The position numbers were made by a program, and so were the translations under genes. Below, piece by piece: positions 20,370 to 33,184 of a stretch of DNA of 64,000 bases; position 1 is the stretch's first letter, and every line of letters starts with the position of its first letter. The notes beneath the pieces are model-generated. The model searched no databases and was not told the DNA's origin. It saw nothing but the letters and a program-made list of their open reading frames with translations. The DNA is taken from positions 247,252,764 through 247,316,763 of the forward strand of contig OY282559.1 in assembly GCA_958295665.1 (NCBI GenBank). The letters run 5' to 3'. The stretch comes from Tipula vernalis. Lineage: Eukaryota > Arthropoda > Insecta > Diptera > Tipulidae.

Positions 20370-21706
20370 AGTCCATAAAAAATATGACAGAGTAATTACA
20401 GCGATTAACACAATTCACGATGACTGGAATTTAGATTTTGTAAAAACTTGGTTACTCCATGAATAATTAAAGTTACATCAAAATACCGAAAATAATGAAA
20501 ATAAGAATGAAATGGCATTTAAAAGTATTATTTACTTTAGATGTAAAAAGGAGGGTCACATGGCTCATGAATGTAAAGCGCAAACCAATAACCGAGGCTG
20601 AAGCTTCACTCGTTCCAGAAGAGGAAGAGGTACATCAAGAGTTGGATATCAGTCTCCATCGTCAGCTCACTATAGCGAAGCAGATGAAGTGACATTCATA
20701 GCTCTCAGCGCAGATACAGAAATAGACTTATAAAGTTTTATATTAGACAATGCAGCAACCAATCATCCAGTGTGAACAGAGTTGGAACCATATATGAAAA
20801 AAGTAACGATGTTAGCTAGATGAGCAAAAATAATAGCAGCAAACAATAAAGTAATGATAGCTTATAAACAGGGTGAATTGGCAGCATATTTGAATAAAAT
20901 CAAAATAAGAATTGAAGCGTTATTGGTTGAAGAAATGAGGTATATCCTGTCGTCAATTTCAAAATTAGTTGACAATAAATTTAAAGTCGTAATAGATCAA
21001 AGCGAATTAACATTATAAAAGGATCAACATATTTTTCAAGCCCCACAAGTATACAGATTATATACCATACATTAAAATTGGAAATAATAGAAAAATATTA
21101 ACATGAAGTACTCGGTGCAGAAATTTGGCATCCATGGTTTTTCAAACGAAAAATGTGAGACATGTATAGAAAGAAGAGCTAGTAGAATACCATTTAAGGA
21201 AAATACAAAAAGATCAAAGGGCGAGAAAAAATTACATCAGAAGGATATAAATATTTTCAAGTAATTATCGATGACTATTCACACTTCACAGTAGTATACT
21301 ACTCAAGAAAAATAGTGAAGCAGAAGAAAATGTAATGATATATATACAAGAGCTAAAAGCATCGTTTAATATGAAAACAGCCAGAATAAGACTAGATAAT
21401 GGAAGAGATTTTTCTAGTAATATTTTGAGAATCTTTTGCAGAAATAAAGGAATAAAATTGGAATACAGAATGACTTATGTATACACCGCAGCAAAATGGA
21501 ACATATGATCAGGACATTATTAGGCAAAGTACGAACTATGTTCATCGATACCCCCCATCCGAAGACATTATGGGGAGAAGCATTAAGAGTTTCAATATAT
21601 GAATTGAATAGATCATCTACTGTATGTTTAAATGGCAAAGCTCCAGCTGAAATATGATATGGACAAACTAACCTATCAAAATTGACAATTTTTGGTTGTA
21701 AGCCAC
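20370..21706 (+). pseudogene. Copia gag C-terminus, protease and integrase remnants
   Basis: Reading resumes with KYDRVITAINTIHDDWNLDF, then the zinc knuckle FRCKKEGHMAHECKA (first Cys is Tyr), an arginine-rich stretch and the protease block FILDNAATNHPV (the D-S/T-G site is altered to DNA). The integrase has VIIDDYSHFTVVYYS (first Asp) and RLDNGRDFSSNILRIF (second Asp), then KLEYRMTYVYTAAKW and a RTMFIDT...LWGEALRVSVYELN-type region. Stops and shifts are frequent. It continues past the insert at 21707-23566, where FGCK lies on one side and AVDLKRESKLKP on the other. Confidence 0.8.
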
Positions 21707-23566
21707 TGTAACGAATGATGACCGCTGGTTCGATGCCCCTGCATAAATCCACAATCGGATCAATTCATGAATTGTTTGTATGTTGTGTTCCTATTATGAA
21801 TACAGTGAGCCATTCTTAAGTGAATACGGACATCCAAATTAAAAGCTTAGATTCCATTATTGAAATTGCTGTCATTCATTCAGTAATTATTAATTATTAT
21901 AGTACTAAATTTTCTGAATGGATTATAGTGGTAAATTGTAATTATATAGAGACGACTAGGTATTATACAATAAATGTTATGTTCTGAGTTAGCTATTAAT
22001 TTGTACACCACACATAAATGTATGAGTTATATAAATTATTTGTCTTGTTTGTATGAGATTGATGACTGATGGACAAATGTTAAGGGGAAATGTTAAATTG
22101 AGTTCGATGATGATGGATTATTAAAAGAAATGATCTTTAGAAAATGATTAGGGGGGTTGATGATGGTTGATGCAGATTTTTGGTGTTGAGAATTGAGAGG
22201 TATGACGATAAAAATAAAAATAGGTTGAGGGTAATGGTGAGGTTTGAGATGGAGGAAAAAAATAAAAAATTTTTTTGGACAGTATGTTTTTGGATGATGA
22301 AGAGTGATAATAGCGATAAGCTGTGCTATTGAATATAAGTTAAAACAAGATAGTAAGACCGGATGGGGACAAATTGTAAAAAAAATTGGTAACGCTGGTT
22401 GATTTAATATTTAAAAAAATAAAATATTAGAAGTGATAATACAAACTGTGATTACGAACTATAAAGAAAAAAAAAACTTATAAGTGATTAGCAGGTGTTA
22501 TACAATGTAATTGGGTGTTTTATTTTGTCTGTTATTGTTTGACAATCAGGTGATATTAAATAAACTGTAAAACAAAATATTACCGGAAATGTGACCAAAG
22601 CCAGTGTACAGTAAGACATTGTTTTTTTTTTTTTTTGGTCAAAAAGGTGTCAAAAACGTGAATCGTGTAAGAAATAGGTAGTTACTTAACATTACTATCT
22701 AATTAATTAATGAGTGTAAAAAAACTTTGAACCAAAAGAACCATAGTGATTACTATCGGTGTAAAGTGACTGATTGTGTGGTACCAAGTTCCACTCCGTG
22801 CAGTTATCTGCAATTTTGGTACCAAATATAATAAAACGGAAGTTGGGGACCATAATAAGAGTTTTTTTTGGTTGGCCAGCCAAACAAAAGTTTTTTTTTT
22901 TGTCGACTAAGCCTCTCAACCTATGCGTCGTAAACAGACTACGGTTCTACGTATCTTCGTAAATACCATCAACTTCGCCAAGGACGTCCAATATCGAACG
23001 ATAAGTGGAATTTATGTTTTGTTTTTGTTATTATATGTTTATAATTTATATTAAAACAGTTATTTTCTTTTTCTTATTTATATATTTATTTAATTATTTA
23101 TTGCTTTCTTTATTAATTTAAATAAATTTGTTTTTTTTTGCTTCTCGATTGTTAACTAGATAAAGATTCATAGCTGATAGTATTAACACACTAACTTAGG
23201 ATAAGAAAACTGATTTTTGCTGAATGTGAGACAGAATTTTTGTAAATGTATTTCATATTTTTTTTCAATAATTATTTTGGATGAACAGAACATAAAATAA
23301 AATGGCTTCTTAATAAATTAAAATTAGGATGAGATAGGATGGGTGCAGTGACTCCGGGATGATTACTCCAGATATGTAGATTACTTAATTGAATTTTAGT
23401 GTTTCTTGGTAAGACTGTTTAGAATGCACACTTATTTGGTTATTGTTTTTTTGTACTGTGGTCGTCAAGCACGTGGTTAATACCGACCCTCCCAGCCGAC
23501 TCGCGCTACCCGAACTAGAAGTGTGCTACCATGTGCTGACGGAAATTTAATAAACCATAGGTTACA
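21707..23566. mobile_element. Solo-LTR-like insertion with 4-bp duplication
   Basis: The insert begins TGTAACGAATG and ends ATAGGTTACA, so the ends are TG...CA and the last six bases are an inverted repeat of the first six. CCAC is present on both sides (21703-21706 and 23567-23570), and removing the insert with one CCAC restores the Copia reading. An AATAAA lies close to the right end. No gene was found in it; the middle has repeated GATGATGG-like motifs and T-runs. A 4-bp duplication suits a Gypsy LTR. At 1.86 kb it would be a very long LTR. Confidence 0.65.
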
Positions 23567-23572
23567 CCACTG

Positions 23573-24624
23573 GCAGTCGATTTAAAAAGAGAAAGTAAAC
23601 TAAAACCAAAAGCGTAACCCCATATATCTGTCGACTACAATAAAGGGGGATACAGATTGTGGTTACCAGAAGAAAATACAATTATTGGTCAAAAGATGTT
23701 ATATTTGCTGAAACAAAATATAAATATTTAGAAGTAGAAACAATCAGCAATACAGACAACAGTATATAGAACAGAACCAGAAGGAAATATATGAAATGAC
23801 AAAGATGAAATAGTAAGTAATTAAGAAAGAACAATTAAAAGAACAGCAAGAAAAAGAAACGGAGACCAAAGAAGTCAAAAGAAGGGAGGAGTATTCTAGA
23901 TCAGGCAGACATTTTAAAAAATCGCAATAACTAAAATAATATGAAACATACGATGCATACTGTGTGTTAACACAAACAGAAATACTCACACTATTTGGAG
24001 AAGCAGTAGTAGATAATGAATGGAAAGAGGCAATGGACAACGAGTTAACAACACTAAAAGAATTAAAGGCTTGGCAAGAAGTAGAGAAACCTATAAATAC
24101 AAAGATAGTATGTACATACAAAATGGATACACAAAGTAAAAGAAGATGAAGAGTTGAACCAAAAAGGCTAGATTAAAATAATGTTGCACCTGTTGCTAGA
24201 CATTATACAGTAAGATGCTGATATTTACAAGAGGACCTACCCATAAGACAGCTTTCCTAAATGGTGAGTTAAAATCAGACATTTACATAAATAAAAGTTC
24301 CACAAGGACTAGAAATTAAAGATAAAAATAAAGTGTTGAAATTAAGAAAATCATTGGCATGGCTTAGTAGAGTCACCAAAATGTTGGAACGAAAGATTAG
24401 ACAAATTTAGAAAGAAATACAGAAGAGTTAATAATCGAACAAGAAATTAATTGACCCGGTAGCGTGGTTTTCTAAGAAGCAGAGATGTGTATCATTATCT
24501 ACAGTTGTATCTGAATATATAGCTACAGCCACAGCAGAAGAAATACAATTGATGTAAATCATTCAAAGTTAGGGTTATAAATAAGTTGAAATATTAACAA
24601 TTTATAATTAGGTAAATTAAAATT
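23573..24624 (+). pseudogene. Copia reverse transcriptase and RNase H remnants
   Basis: After the insert, GYRLWLPEENTIIGQ (end of integrase) is followed by EWKEAMDNELTTLKELKAWQ (about 24010-24080), the usual start of the Copia RT. KTAFLNGELKSDIYI (about 24245-24285) carries the first RT Asp region in damaged form. DPVAWFSKKQRCVSLSTVV (about 24455-24510) is the RNase H end. The YVDD active-site section is not found, so RT has lost internal sequence as well as frame. Confidence 0.8.
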
Positions 24625-24633
24625 GAGGAGGAG
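24625..24633 (+). other. Polypurine tract of the Copia element
   Basis: GAGGAGGAG directly precedes the TG of the 3' LTR, the position where plus-strand DNA synthesis of LTR elements is primed. Confidence 0.7.
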
Positions 24634-24948
24634 TGTAAGAATTATATATGTACGTAACAAGCGAATGGTAAACCAGAGTTGTGTTCACATAATATATTGA
24701 CTATATCTATATCACACATGTATTTATACATTTTTACACACGCATAGGACAATTTTTTGGGGTATAACACAAGTACATGGAGGCAAAGAAAGATAAGTTT
24801 TAGTCGAGAATAAAGTGTTATGGTGATTTTAGATAATAATTAAGATTTGACGTAAAAAGTTCTTATTATTTTAATATGTGCAAGTTAAGTAAATAAAACG
24901 TTAAAATAAATAAAGTTTGTTTGTTTATTTTAAAACCCAACCTTTACA
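24634..24948 (+). repeat. 3' LTR of the Copia element
   Basis: Begins TGTAAGAATT and ends CCTTTACA. It is collinear with 880-1198 apart from scattered changes. Beyond it the errantivirus envelope remnant begins at once, on the minus strand. Confidence 0.85.
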
Positions 24949-24959
24949 AGCCATAATAA

Positions 24960-25980
24960 ATATAACGGTAATTAGTGATAATACACCCACTGTTGATAAA
25001 GGTACTCCTCCTGATAGGTTCCACATCCAAAACCGATGGTCTATTTGGTTCAGGTACACGTTTTTTACAGTTCCAGAATGTTATCAAAAAATTCTCTGAT
25101 AGTATTCGATCGTTGGGTACATAATTTGAGGCTAGTGCCTCATTTTTTGCATTATTTATTAGCAGTTTACCTTCCGAAATGAATTATATCTTTGTTTCTG
25201 TTTCAGCTGTTACCATTACACCAACTTTTAGTTCCCATGACTAATGGTTTAATGCATTTGTCGTTAAACTCTTGAATATCGGGCTGCCTTTTGAACGAAG
25301 TTCTTGTGAATTGAGCTTGTAAAGAATTTTTGTTGGCGTTTGATAAGGTGTTGCGGGTACTTTGTAATGAGCGTGTTGTTTATTAACAGTGGTAGTACCA
25401 TCGTGGCTGTCGAATGTTCCTCCTCTAATTCTGGTATTTGTAAAATGTATAGGAGTGTTTCGTCGTTCATCGCTATTTTTGGGGTAAAGTCTGGTAAAGT
25501 GATGTTGATACCTTCGTTAGCAATTAAATCTTTTATCATGATTATTTCTTTTAAAGAAAGTACTTTACTACTCGGTAGTGCCACTTTTGTTCCGATTATG
25601 GCATCTTGTATGTCTTAGAAGATCTTATTAACAGTATCTATGTTAACTATCGTCGCCAACATCTCAATTTCTGTTAATACCACTGTGTTTGATATCGTAT
25701 TGTTCTTTATTGCCCTGTTCACTGCGTCCGTGATAGTTTGAATTCTCTCGTTGACTTGTTCGTCTATCTGGAACTGTTGGTTATTTGAATCTATGAGCTG
25801 GTTCATTGTAGTATTGGTTATTCGTTGGTCATGGGCGTATAGATTTCCTGCGATCCATTTCTACGCTGTGCCTGTGCCTATTGTGCCTGTTGTTTCGCAC
25901 TGGTTTTATTTGTCAAAGGACATAGTTTAATTTTTTGGTTTTATGCCTTATTATGCTGTCAAGTTCTAACTTACTATATA
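24960..25980 (-). pseudogene. env: Errantivirus-like envelope gene remnant
   Basis: Frames 25806-25615 and 25584-25264 together resemble the ectodomain of errantivirus (insect endogenous retrovirus) envelope proteins, including ITDAVNRAIKNNTISNTVV and a LPLLINNTLITKYPQHL block. Near 25050-24965 one frame contains a W...GGVPLSTVGVLSL-type hydrophobic stretch that would be the membrane anchor. Stops and frame changes separate the pieces and the N-terminal half is not recognisable. The Copia insertion cuts it just after the anchor. It is a decayed copy with no intact product. Confidence 0.55.
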
Positions 25981-26380
25981 ACTTATCGGTAATGATTCTA
26001 CCACTATTTCTATGCTAGTAAAATTAATTGGATGTATGATTTTTATATTTCCAAGTTGTATCTTACTTTGGTTGGTATTTACTAGTAGTATTGAGGTTAG
26101 TATGCAAATTTTTAATTTCTAATGTTTGGAGTAAAAATTAATTTTAATTTTACAAACATTATTCGTTAGGGTACATAATAATAATATACAATTGTTTTTA
26201 AGCTAATCTCTAAATTTTTTATTTTATATGATTTTAATACGTTCCGAAGATTGTAAGAGAATTCAATCCAGTTTCGAACTGATGAGCTTATGATTATGAA
26301 AAAATCAATCTTCTCATCGGCGACTGGACTGATTATACCACAAATTACATTCTATATATGTATACAGAATGTGCTGTGCG

Positions 26381-26730
26381 TTAAGTACTAGGTTTTCGGT
26401 CGTCTTTATGCATATTACAGGTGTTACATGCATTTATGTGGGTTTTGATCTTACTGGTCATTTTTGGGAAGAAGTATGAGCTTTTTATTTGATTTTCCAC
26501 TTCTTTGATCCCCCTATGGGCTCTTTCATGTTCCCTTATTATTATCGCTTTCTGACGATCCTCATTGGTAACGTCTTCGACCATTTTAGTGGTGAAAACC
26601 AAATGACCGTTTTGGGAAAAGTTTCTTCTAAAAGAATCTTGAATTTTTTGGTATAGGCATTCTGGAGAAAGGATGGCAGTTTGTCTACCATTAAGCTAAT
26701 TTCTGATTGCCTGGTTAAGATCATCTAGTT
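26381..26730 (-). pseudogene. Gypsy/errantivirus integrase, zinc-binding domain remnant
   Basis: The 73-residue frame contains H-x3-H in EHERAHRGIKEVE and C-x2-C in NACNTCNMHKDDRKP, the HHCC zinc domain that begins Gypsy integrases. An upstream piece (26724 on) in another frame continues it. The catalytic D,D-35-E core that should follow toward 25980 is not recognisable, so it is deleted or too diverged. Confidence 0.75.
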
Positions 26731-27229
26731 TGAATGATCGCTTTCAGATGACTATTCTGTTAAACTTTGGAAATACAGTTTCTGAAATAACCACAACTAT
26801 GCTAGAAACTCTAAAGATTAGTTGGTGTCTGTCGTAGTTTATTAGTCTCTCTGCAAAATGAATGAAATAATCGTCCGAAGTATCTGCAGAGTGGGCAGTT
26901 TCTATGTCACTAGTGACGATTTGTACTTTCATTAGCATCAAGCTCTTCTATTGGTCGTCTGCTTAATGCATCCAGCACAACATTTGTTTTTCCTTCGCAA
27001 TATATGACATTATAGTCATAGTTTTCTAGTTCTAGTCTCCATCTTAGGATTTTCTAATTTTTTTCTAAGGATTTTATGAATGTTAGGTGCTTGTGAGCGG
27101 TTACGGGAATTTACTACCGTGCAGATTCGGTTGGTACTTTTTAACGACCCGTATTATGGCCAATGCCTTCTTCTCATTCGTTGCGTAATTAGTTTCCGTA
27201 GTATTAAGTGTTCGATGGGTCTTTCCACA

Positions 27230-27780
27230 TTATCCTGGATTTGAGAGGACCGCACCTAGAGCGAAATCTGATGCATCTGTCGTCAGAATAAATGGTTTTG
27301 TGAAGCCTGGGTAAGCTTGTATTTGGTCTGTAGCTAGAGGGTTTTTAAGGTTCTCAAAGGCTTTTATATAGTCTATATCTTCCATGTTAAGAATCTTATC
27401 TTTTCTAAGATACATCATAGGTTTAGTGATCTTAGAATAATCTTTTATGAACCTTCTGTAGTATACTGATAATCCCAGAAATTGTTTAATTTCCTTCGGA
27501 TTCTTTGGTAATGGCCAATCTTTCAGCTTTTGAATTTTGTCCGCGGGTATAATTATGTCATCTAGGTATACCCTCTATTGTCTTCCTAGATTTTTGTTCC
27601 ATTGGTTTTGTTCCATTTTCCCAAACTGTGTAATATTTCCTCTATTTGTGGGATGGGAAATTTGTCGTCTATCGTTTTTTCATTTAATTTATGATAGTGT
27701 ATTACGACTATAATTTTCTTTTCCCGCGACGCATATAGTTTTTTGGGACGATCCAAATCGGAGAAGAGTATCATTTGTTC
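27230..27780 (-). pseudogene. Gypsy/errantivirus reverse transcriptase and RNase H remnant
   Basis: LNEKTIDDKFPIPQIEEIL (about 27690-27635) is an early RT block. It is followed, after an internal deletion, by the active-site block VYLDDIII (about 27570-27548), LKDWPLPKNPKEIKQFLGL and YYRRFIKDYSKITKPM. The RNase H start is AFENLKNPLATDQIQAYPGF and FILTTDASDFALGAVLSNPG, with the first Asp. Fingers and palm between the two RT blocks are missing, so the enzyme could not fold. Confidence 0.85.
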
Positions 27781-28115
27781 ATTTTATCATTTCTAATTCT
27801 TTAGTAGCGATTTTGTGCTTGTTGATTGTTGTTGATGCACTTTTTCATTCTGTCTTAACAGCACTGTTTGGTTTTTGAAAATTGTTTCGATCAACATATT
27901 TTTCTCTTTTTCAGTTAAGTGTTCTAGCCGCATTAAACTTTTGATAGTTTTTCTATCGATTATCTCACTTTCGTAAACCTCGATTTGTTTTATAGTTTCG
28001 AAGTTATTTACTTGTTATTTTAATTTTGGGAGTTTTTCTGGTGGATCCGGACTATCCGTCAACACCCTCAGAGTTGTTTTAAAATTATCTGCTTTGTAAA
28101 GACCAGGTCGAATGG

Positions 28116-28556
28116 TCATATATTGCTGTTTAATCTACAGAACTCCGGTACCAGCCATTTACCGTTTTCTGATGTATGTACTCTACTTATATGGTTGTAG
28201 AAATTCTTTTTCGGATTATACCGATCAAACTTAAAATTTTGGTTATTTAACAGTATTGAGTTCGACCTATAATCAATATTGGCGTTCAATAGAGCCATTG
28301 ATTCTGATCCCAATATTCCATCGAAGAATTTATAAAAATGTAATTCATAATATGTTTGCACGGGTATGTCTTTACCCAGTAAATTGATTTTGAACTTTTT
28401 GTCAATACTTTGTGTGCCTAAAATATTTCGTCGGCCTAACTGTGAATTAACGTAACTGACATTTTCTCGAAAACTCATCTCTGATACTAAAATGTTCGTC
28501 GTGAGAAACTGCACCTGAATTCCTGCACCCACGTTAATTGACTGTTAGGACGACAT
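28116..28556 (-). pseudogene. Gypsy/errantivirus aspartic protease remnant
   Basis: The 138-residue frame 28532-28116 has the later part of a retropepsin-like domain: a FDGILGSESMALLNANIDYR block corresponding to the conserved IG/LGxDF...A.IDY region. The DTG active-site part lies at the upstream edge, in sequence that takes part in an inverted duplication (28436-28674), and is no longer recognisable. The gag half of the element is displaced to 33185 and beyond by the 4.5-kb insert. Confidence 0.65.
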
Positions 28557-28674
28557 CGCCGTGCTAACGGTGAACCAACGCGGGTGGAAAATTCAGACAG
28601 AGTTTCTCATGACGAAACATTTAGTACCAATAAAGAACTTTCGAAAAAATGTCAGATACGTTAATTCACAGTTA
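28436..28674. repeat. Inverted duplication of the protease start
   Basis: Plus-strand 28561-28674 is the reverse complement, with about one mismatch in five to ten, of 28436-28557. Both arms contain GTTAATTCACAGTTA and its complement, and both encode RxNVxYVNSQL when read in their own direction. The centre is nearly loopless. The right arm continues on the far side of the TTA element, where GGCCGACGA at 33185 matches TCGTCGGCC next to the left arm. Confidence 0.8.
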
Positions 28675-28832
28675 AGTGCTTTACCCATTGAAAAACGAAA
28701 AAAAAAGGGATTTAGTTTTTTCGATATAATTCAAAAATTATTGATTTGTTTTCGCTAAAATCTTCTCGTTTTTGATCGAGTATACCATACAATACCATTT
28801 TCAATTTAAAAAATTCAAAAACATTTTTAATT

Positions 28833-28915
28833 GGCTGAGAAAATGAAAATTTAATTTTTTCGGTTCTAAACAATTTTTTTCGGACGAAAAAAATTAAATT
28901 TTCATTTTCTCAGCC
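28833..28915. repeat. 83-bp hairpin inserted in the left inverted repeat
   Basis: GGCTGAGAAAATGAAAATTT and its complement AAATTTTCATTTTCTCAGCC form 27-28-bp arms around a loop of about 27 bases. The matching site in the right inverted repeat (near 33025) reads straight through without it, so it was added to the left copy. Confidence 0.75.
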
Positions 28916-29940
28916 ACACGCAAAGAAATAATGGGCTTTATTAACGGAAAAGCAAAGCTAATTTAACAAAAAAATTGTTGCAAATTCAACTTACTTGTGA
29001 CTTTCCTAATAGTACAAATTTCAAAATGTAAAATTAACATATGGAAAAGTAAAATTGAATCAATGATTATTTTTTTAATTCGCAAAATCCAAAGTAAACT
29101 CAACTGAATTGAATACGTCAATAGCAAATCTATAAAGTAAAATTACCTACCTTAAATTAGTAAATTGTACCAAAAGTATTGTGTAATTTACTCTACATAC
29201 AATAAGTAGTAAAGCTAACTATATTCCGAAGTGAAAATAGCGCAGCATAATAGTGAAATTAGCATCAAGTCTGAGAAGTAGAATTAACTACGGGTAATAG
29301 TTAAATTATGTAAAGAACAAAGATAAACTCACAATTACTCTAAAAGTAAATTTAACTATATCTCGAGGAAAATATAGGGCAGCACCATAGTGAAATTAAC
29401 ATATTTGTAATACGTTGAATTAACAATGTCTCAAAGTGTAAATGGCACAACAGTAAGTTAAATTCACATAACATCCAAAGTAGCATTAGGTATGTACCGA
29501 GGTAACCAAAACATAGTTCTTTAGTGAAATTAGCAAATACTACAGTATATATATATATATATCTTCTATCTATATGTATATATCTTCAAAATTCCGCAAC
29601 ACCCATTGTAAACAAATACATAAATTTGGTAAGAATTAATTAATTTTCATATATTTAATATTTTTAATATATGCATATACATATGTCATTTTCGAAAATA
29701 TGTTATAACAAAATTAAAATGTACATAATCTAAAATATAAACTACAATATATTCTATTCATATAAGTTTTTAAGCCTTAAGATAAAATTATATCATTAAA
29801 CAGTCTCAATTCTGTACATATTCTTCAAGTACATATTCTTTAAAATAAATAAACTTAACACATAAAAACTAATAAAATTAAATAAGTAATTAAAAATCAC
29901 AAAATTCAGTATCATTTATATCATTAGTATATTATTTTGG

Positions 29941-30104
<164 letters not shown>

Positions 30105-31288
30105 CACCTATCTGTATAATTACATAATATATAATATAATATTATTTGTTTTAATTTGAACACTTTACATTGCGCATTTACAGATTACCAATTCTGGTTC
30201 AAATGGGTGTTTATATGGTACAGCGGCCACTCTTCAAATAACGTTCTTAGAGACATATCTTCATTTTTCAATAGCTAAGCTGTCCGCTCTTTGGATGATA
30301 AGCTCCATTTCTCCATAACCAGTGCTTTCGGACTTCTTAAATTACGAAGTTCTGTTTTTATTATTAGATATGAAGCTGAATTTTCTGTAAAATAAATTGA
30401 ACCACTTAGCTATTCAGTTTTATAAACATCTGTGGAAATAAATTATTTTAGACCTGTTGATATTGGTGGTTCTGTCCGACGAGTGTTTGGGCTATCAGAA
30501 TTTGAATTAATAATTTTTTGATCCTTTCTCATTTGATATTTAAACTTATTGTATAAAATTCCAAGAGCCGGTTTTCTTCCTCCCCTATGTGAAAAGTGTT
30601 TGAGCTGTAAATAGTTTGTTCAATTTTACAATAAATTATATGTATATACATTCTGTTACTACCTAATTGTCACATTAACTTACGATATTTTCTCCTTTAA
30701 AAAGGGTTAAAATTTCCTTTGCAATTGTTCGTATCTCACTTGTCGTAGGTCTCAATTGTTTAATAATTAAGTAGTACTCTACTACTAAAGTGCATAAGCT
30801 TTCCCGGTGTAACTGTTCCAAAAATCCTTATTTTGAAAAAAACTCTTTCATCAGTTTACCACTTTCGCTTTCTCTAAGTATATAAAATATTGATGGCAAA
30901 GTTTGAATAGTGTTTTTATTAATTTTGCGAGAAGTTGATGGTCCATGCGGGACCATAGTATTTGATAACTCGACTGACGGTGAGCGATCGCGAATTTGTC
31001 GCGATGTTGAAGGTTGCGAGTCTGGATAATTTGTATAGTTGTAAAATGGCAAGCGATGTATAGAACGCAACAGCTCCTCTTTGAATTAAATACCGTCACT
31101 CAGTTTCTGCCATGAGAAGAGGCAGTGTTCGAATTTTATGCGTTTTCCAAGTTCCGCTGCCTCAAAAAACTGCGCTATTGAATCTTTTTGCATATATTAC
31201 AAACAGTCTATATCAATTCCGCTATCTGCAAAAATTAAAAATTCGATAAAAACAATTAAACTGATAAGACAAAAACATACAACATATA

Positions 31289-31521
<233 letters not shown>

Positions 31522-33184
31522 CATACTTGAATAGGTTAGCAAAAATATTAAATTAAATTACATATATACAATATATTAATTATAAATTTATAAATTAATT
31601 TTACAGAAATAAATAATGTGCTTTAAAACACAAGCTTAAAATTGTATTATTCACTGTTAATTTAGTAATAGGCAGAGGTACATCAAAAATTCAGGCTACT
31701 ACGCAGTTTGTGCAGCATTTCAATTCATATCTGATTTAATTATAATTTTTGTTCTATTTTAACAGTTATGTAAATAATTTTTAGTATTTATTGAATTTTA
31801 TTTCCAATTGATTTTTTAGCTTAAACGAAATAATATTCTTATTGTTTGGATTTCGAGGATGCCAGAGTGGCGTAATATTAAAAAAATTTAATTAAAATTT
31901 AAATAACAAAAACGCTTGAACAGGAAGCTGGACAAGGGTTTAATTGCAAAAACTTGAACAAAGCATAGAGATTTTCAGCGATATTAAAAATTTGTTTAAT
32001 TTAATAAAAATAATATACACTTACATTTTATTTTATTATATAGTTCACTTTAAAATTTTGATTTAAATATTTCATGTAATTTATCGAAATCCGCCATAAT
32101 AAAAAAAAAAAATTAGCACTAATTTAAATTTAATATTAATTTATTTAAAAATATAAAATCTATATAAGTTCTGATTAAATGAACCACCACACTTTTTCAC
32201 GATTAAACGAACTATGATGAAATTTTACCAAATCATAATGGCGATCACCACGTTACTTAATATTTGGTTAATTTTAATAATCTGCTTAGTTAATTTAGCA
32301 TAAAATAATAATTTTTACTTATCTGTTAAGTGAATTTGACACATGGATTTATTAATTTATACTTATCATCTTAGTTAATATAGCAATACATACGTGCAAA
32401 AATATAAAATACTAACTTTTACTTATCTCTTTAGAGAACTTAACATATAGATATGTTATTTTACGTAATTGCTAAGTGAGTTTAACAAATAGATTTATTA
32501 GTTTACTTATCATCTCCTTTTGATTTTTTAAAAATGTTAACGATTAAAACGAACATTCGACAACGAGCATCACAAACGAGACAATCTATCCCAGTTGTAC
32601 TTTGCGTGAGCAATCGAGAAATTTTGTTTGAGATGGCACGTTAAAACATGAAACAGAAGTATAAAGCAAAAAAAAAGAAATCTTCGGCTTTCTTTAATTT
32701 GTTTTTCATGTAGTAAATTACAATGTTCCCAATTCAGGGTAGGCCAACCGGGATAGGCAAGCTATGCAAACCAGGATGGGCAAATCAGTTTTAAATTAAA
32801 TTAACGTTTTAAATTAGTCGCCCTTGTTCTTCACGAGTAAGTTATAATTAATCAAAAAAAACGATTTTTTGAAAAATTTGAATTTTACTTTTCCAATTTT
32901 GTTAAATTGACAATGCTTATGCTAATATGACTTGGGTTGATTAGGTTAACTTAACAAAAATTTAAGTTGATTTAACAATTCTAAGTTTACTTAGCGCAAG
33001 TATATACATTTTTTTTGCGTGCAATTAACATTTTTTTGAAATTTTTTAATTGAAAATAGTATTGTATGGTACACTCGGTCAAAAACGAGAAGTTTTTAAC
33101 GAAAACAAAGCAATAATTTTGGAATTAAATCGAAAAAATTAAATCCGATTTTTCTTTTAGTTTTTTAATGGGTAAAGCACTTTA

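Noticed and set aside
880..24948. A 5-bp target duplication for the Copia element
   Set aside because: The bases outside the LTRs (ACGGC left, AGCCA right) do not match, so I make no claim.
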